Positions 61,307 through 64,000 of a stretch of 64,000 nucleotides of DNA are shown here, piece by piece. The translations under genes were made by a program, and so were the position numbers. Numbering within the stretch: position 1 is the stretch's first letter; every line of letters begins with the position of its first letter. The notes below the pieces were generated by a model. That model worked only from the letters and a program-made list of their open reading frames with translations. It made no database searches and had not been told where the DNA came from. Source of the stretch: Tangfeifania diversioriginum (GTDB taxonomy: Bacteria; Bacteroidota; Bacteroidia; Bacteroidales; Prolixibacteraceae). The stretch spans positions 124,001 through 188,000 of the forward strand of contig NZ_FQZE01000001.1 in the NCBI RefSeq assembly GCF_900141875.1, written 5' to 3'.

Positions 61307-62329
61307 ATGGCATTAAAGTTTCAGACAGAAGTTGAAATACCAGATTTCGAATGGCAGACAGGCTACCGCAAACGCAATCTTTTTATGGGGTCCTGTTTTA
61401 CTGAAAATATTGGCGGAAAAATGGCCGCACTGAAATACGATGTGGATATTAATCCGTTTGGAATATTGTACAACCCGCTCTCAGTGGCCAACGCACTGGA
61501 GCTGCTTTTGCAAAAGAAAAAATTCACGCACGAAGATTTATTTCAACACAACGGATTGTGGCACAGCTTTTATCATCACAGCCGGTTTTCTTCGTCCGAT
61601 GCGAATGTTGCACTCGAAAACATAAACACCCGCATTGAAACTTCTGCTGAATATCTCGAAAAAGCGGAATTCCTTTTTGTTACTTTTGGCACCGCCTGGG
61701 TTTATGAGTATATTCAAACAGGACAAACCGTTTCGAACTGCCATAAAATTCCGGCAGCCAAATTCAAAAGGTTCCGCCTGGCAGCTGATACAATTACACA
61801 GCAATTTATTCCCTTAATCAACAGCATCCGAAAAATTAATCCCGGCATAAAATTCATTTTCACGGTAAGCCCCATTCGCCACTGGAAAGATGGTGCCGTT
61901 GAAAATCAACGAAGCAAAGCCACACTGCTGCTTGCCATCGACCAGCTGACAAAAGAATTTGACGGTGAGGGATGCGGCTATTTTCCTTCCTACGAAATAG
62001 TAATGGACGAACTGCGCGATTACCGGTTTTATGCCGAAGACATGATTCACCTTTCAGAGGTGGCCGTAAAACATATTTGGGAAAAATTCCAACACAGTTT
62101 AATCGATTTGGAAAGCCAAAATATTTCGGGAGAGGTACAAAAAATTGCGAATGCCATGAACCATAAACCGTTTAATAAGTTTACTAATGAACACCTACGG
62201 TTTTTGAAACAATGTTTAAATAAAACCGACGAACTTCAGGATAAATATCCGTATATTAAGCTGACCAATGAAAAGCATTTTTTTGCAGACCAGGTAAAGG
62301 ATATTGAAGCAAAACTGAAATATTTATAA
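61307..62329 (+). CDS. GSCFA domain protein
   Basis: A 340-residue protein of the GSCFA family (SGNH/GDSL-like), named after the GSCFT-type motif seen here as LFMGSCFTENIG at ~26-37. Other family parts are DINPFGILYNPLSV, LWHSFYHHSRFSS, FVTFGTAWVYEYIQTG, FIFTVSPIRHWKDG and HLSEVAVKHIWEKF. The fold suggests hydrolase or acyltransferase activity, with Ser in GSCF as nucleophile, but no function is established. It lies between two glycogen genes, 2 bp after glgB and 85 bp before GH133, so a link to glycogen metabolism is possible. Confidence 0.92.
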   Translation: MALKFQTEVEIPDFEWQTGYRKRNLFMGSCFTENIGGKMAALKYDVDINPFGILYNPLSVANALELLLQKKKFTHEDLFQHNGLWHSFYHHSRFSSSDANVALENINTRIETSAEYLEKAEFLFVTFGTAWVYEYIQTGQTVSNCHKIPAAKFKRFRLAADTITQQFIPLINSIRKINPGIKFIFTVSPIRHWKDGAVENQRSKATLLLAIDQLTKEFDGEGCGYFPSYEIVMDELRDYRFYAEDMIHLSEVAVKHIWEKFQHSLIDLESQNISGEVQKIANAMNHKPFNKFTNEHLRFLKQCLNKTDELQDKYPYIKLTNEKHFFADQVKDIEAKLKYL

Positions 62330-62414
62330 TTCAAACCGATTAACTTCGCGTAACGCTGAAACCGGCTAAACCTTACGCAAATTGCGTTATTCATTATTAT
62401 CAATTTATTGAATT

Positions 62415-64000
62415 ATGAGCTACCTGAAATTTGACAAGGAACAGTTAATAAACCTCGAGTATTCACTAAACAGGGAAATTCTGAGATCAAACCGCGCAGG
62501 TTCGTACATCAGTACTACACTAAACGGGTGCAACACACGAAAATACCACGGGTTGCTTGTTTGTCCCATTGAAAACTTCGGCGGAGAAAAACATGTTTTA
62601 CTCTCCTCGCTCGACGTGAGCCTGATACAGGAAAAAGAAGAGTTCAACCTGGGGATTCACCGCTACAAAGGCGGCGTTTACGAGCCCAAAGGCCACAAAT
62701 ATATTCGCCACATCGAGTTCGATCATATTCCAAAAATAAGCTACCGCATTGGCAATACAGTCCTTATCGTGGAGCGGATCCTGGTAGAAAAAAAAGAACA
62801 AATCCTCATCCGGTACACCCTCGAAAAAGCACCGGAACAAACCACTTTCCGGTTCAGGCCGTTTTTGGCATATCGCAATATTCACGCGTTGAGCAAAGCC
62901 AATATGTTTGTGGATACGCGGTATAAAAACGTAACAAACGGCATTGGCACAAAAATGTACGACGGCTACCCCGAACTGTTCATGCAGTTCAGCCATGAGG
63001 CAGAATTTGTTCCGGTGCCCGACTGGTATTACGATGTGGAATACCTGAAAGAACTGCACCGGGGCTACGAGTACCTGGAAGATTTGTTTGCCCCCGGATA
63101 TTTCGAACTGCAGCTGGAACAGGGTGAATCGGTTGTTTTTTCAGCAAGCACCGAAGTCGCAAACCCGGTTTCGTTAAAGCAGCGGTTTACCAAAGAGCTG
63201 AACAAACGGACCCGCCGGTACACTTTCATCTCCTCACTGAGGAATGCCAGCGAACAATTTGTGCTTCATAAAAAAAATGAAACCGATATAATTGCAGGTT
63301 TCCCCTGGTACAACAGCATTACACGGCAAACTTTTATTTCGCTCCCCGGGTTGGCACTGGCACAAAACAACAACCAGCTGTACGAAGAAGTGCTGGACAC
63401 TTACACCAACTACCTGAATAACGGCCTGTTCCCCGATTTCATTTACGAAAACACACACACTTATAACGCTGCTGATTTGTCATTGTGGTTTATCTGGGCC
63501 ATTCAGCAATATGCAAAAAACCATAAAAGGTTAACCGCAATATGGGATAAATACGGCCCGGCCATCAAAGAAATTCTGGAAAATTACAACACCTCCACTC
63601 CGCTGTTTTTATCCATCACTCCAGACGGTTTGATTTACGCCGAAAAAGAAAACACAGCACTGACATGGATGAATTCTTACGTACATGGCGTGCCTGTAGT
63701 TCAGCGCGACGGGTTAACAGTAGAAACAAATGCATTGTGGTACAACGCCGTATGCTTTGCACTTGAACTCGCAAAAAAAGCAGGCGACAATGAGTTCACT
63801 AAACAATGGGAAAAGATGCCCGAAAAGATTGGAGCTGCTTTTCTAAAAACATTCTGGAACAAAGAACATAATCACCTTGCCGACGTTGCACGTAATAAAA
63901 GCACTGATTGGGCCATTCGCCCAAATATGGTAATTGCAGCGGCAATGCCTTTTTCGCCATTATCAAAGGAACAAAAAAAGCTGGTGCTAAGTGTTGCCAA
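62415..64000 (+). CDS. Glycogen debranching enzyme (GH133, amylo-alpha-1,6-glucosidase), 3' truncated
   Basis: The first ~528 residues of a GH133 debranching enzyme; the gene runs off the right edge. The N-terminal beta-domain (ILRSNRAGSYISTTLNGCNTRKYHGLLVCP) is typical of the archaeal/bacterial GDE N domain. The (alpha/alpha)6 catalytic domain includes IAGFPWYNSITRQTFISLPGL, LFPDFIYENTHTYNAADLSLWFIWAI and TVETNALWYNAVCFALELAKK. The enzyme hydrolyses alpha-1,6 branches of glycogen. At residue 420 the family stretch usually written TWMD reads LTWMNSYVHG, with Asn instead of Asp (recalled family pattern, not checked). It is co-oriented with glgB and the GSCFA gene. Confidence 0.93.
   Translation, partial: MSYLKFDKEQLINLEYSLNREILRSNRAGSYISTTLNGCNTRKYHGLLVCPIENFGGEKHVLLSSLDVSLIQEKEEFNLGIHRYKGGVYEPKGHKYIRHIEFDHIPKISYRIGNTVLIVERILVEKKEQILIRYTLEKAPEQTTFRFRPFLAYRNIHALSKANMFVDTRYKNVTNGIGTKMYDGYPELFMQFSHEAEFVPVPDWYYDVEYLKELHRGYEYLEDLFAPGYFELQLEQGESVVFSASTEVANPVSLKQRFTKELNKRTRRYTFISSLRNASEQFVLHKKNETDIIAGFPWYNSITRQTFISLPGLALAQNNNQLYEEVLDTYTNYLNNGLFPDFIYENTHTYNAADLSLWFIWAIQQYAKNHKRLTAIWDKYGPAIKEILENYNTSTPLFLSITPDGLIYAEKENTALTWMNSYVHGVPVVQRDGLTVETNALWYNAVCFALELAKKAGDNEFTKQWEKMPEKIGAAFLKTFWNKEHNHLADVARNKSTDWAIRPNMVIAAAMPFSPLSKEQKKLVLSVA

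Noticed and set aside
62330-62414. GCGTAA...TTACGC pairing between GSCFA and GH133 genes as a terminator
   Set aside because: The stem is only 6 bp with a 19-nt loop and has no T-tract, so it is too weak to call.

Overview
The window looks like chromosomal DNA of a Bacteroidota bacterium, probably a marine or anaerobic member of Bacteroidia (Marinilabiliales/Prolixibacteraceae-like is a guess from overall gene style, not proven). The signs are two SusC/SusD glycan-uptake loci, an LpxC-FabZ fusion, a type IX secretion (T9SS) sorting domain, many SPII lipoproteins, and promoters of the Bacteroidota TTTG / TAnnTTTG type. No rRNA, tRNA, CRISPR array or integrase was seen.

Region 1 (1-15176, minus strand) is a polysaccharide utilisation locus (PUL). 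In transcription order it holds susC (broken by one in-frame TGA), susD, a double LamG surface lipoprotein, an intergenic hairpin, two paralogous glucoamylase-fold (GH144-type) enzymes exported in different ways, a GH43-like enzyme with discoidin and Fn3 modules, a GH3 beta-glucosidase, and a sulfatase cut by the window edge. GH144 plus GH3 suggests beta-1,2-glucan as substrate (inference). A divergent membrane-spanning regulator with a LuxR-type HTH (15523-18345) is the likely controller.

Region 2 (18253-19775) is the oddest spot. An AAA ATPase gene lies between the regulator and the next convergent gene. It is bracketed by a 92-bp near-perfect direct repeat of the regulator's own 3' end, which looks like insertion with duplication or restoration of the host gene end.

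Region 3 (19781-50529) is mainly core genome. It holds a large DUF3352-like protein, rimP-nusA-infB with a promoter and leader hairpin, an HD phosphohydrolase, lpxD-lpxC/fabZ-lpxA, a BSP-like protease, thiL, and a suf operon (sufBCDS, a BASS-type transporter, sufE, a SufT/MIP18-like gene). These are followed by a RAYT transposase with three REP hairpins, queG, a TonB-plug protein without a barrel, a nitrilase-family amidase, a Cys/Met-metabolism PLP enzyme and a class A PBP.

Region 4 (50594-58684, minus) is a second SusC/SusD locus with two accessory lipoproteins and no enzymes. A 601-bp upstream region holds a promoter overlapped by tandem 16-bp direct repeats.

Region 5 (59286-64000) is a glycogen-type cluster: branching enzyme, GSCFA protein and GH133 debranching enzyme, the last cut by the window edge.
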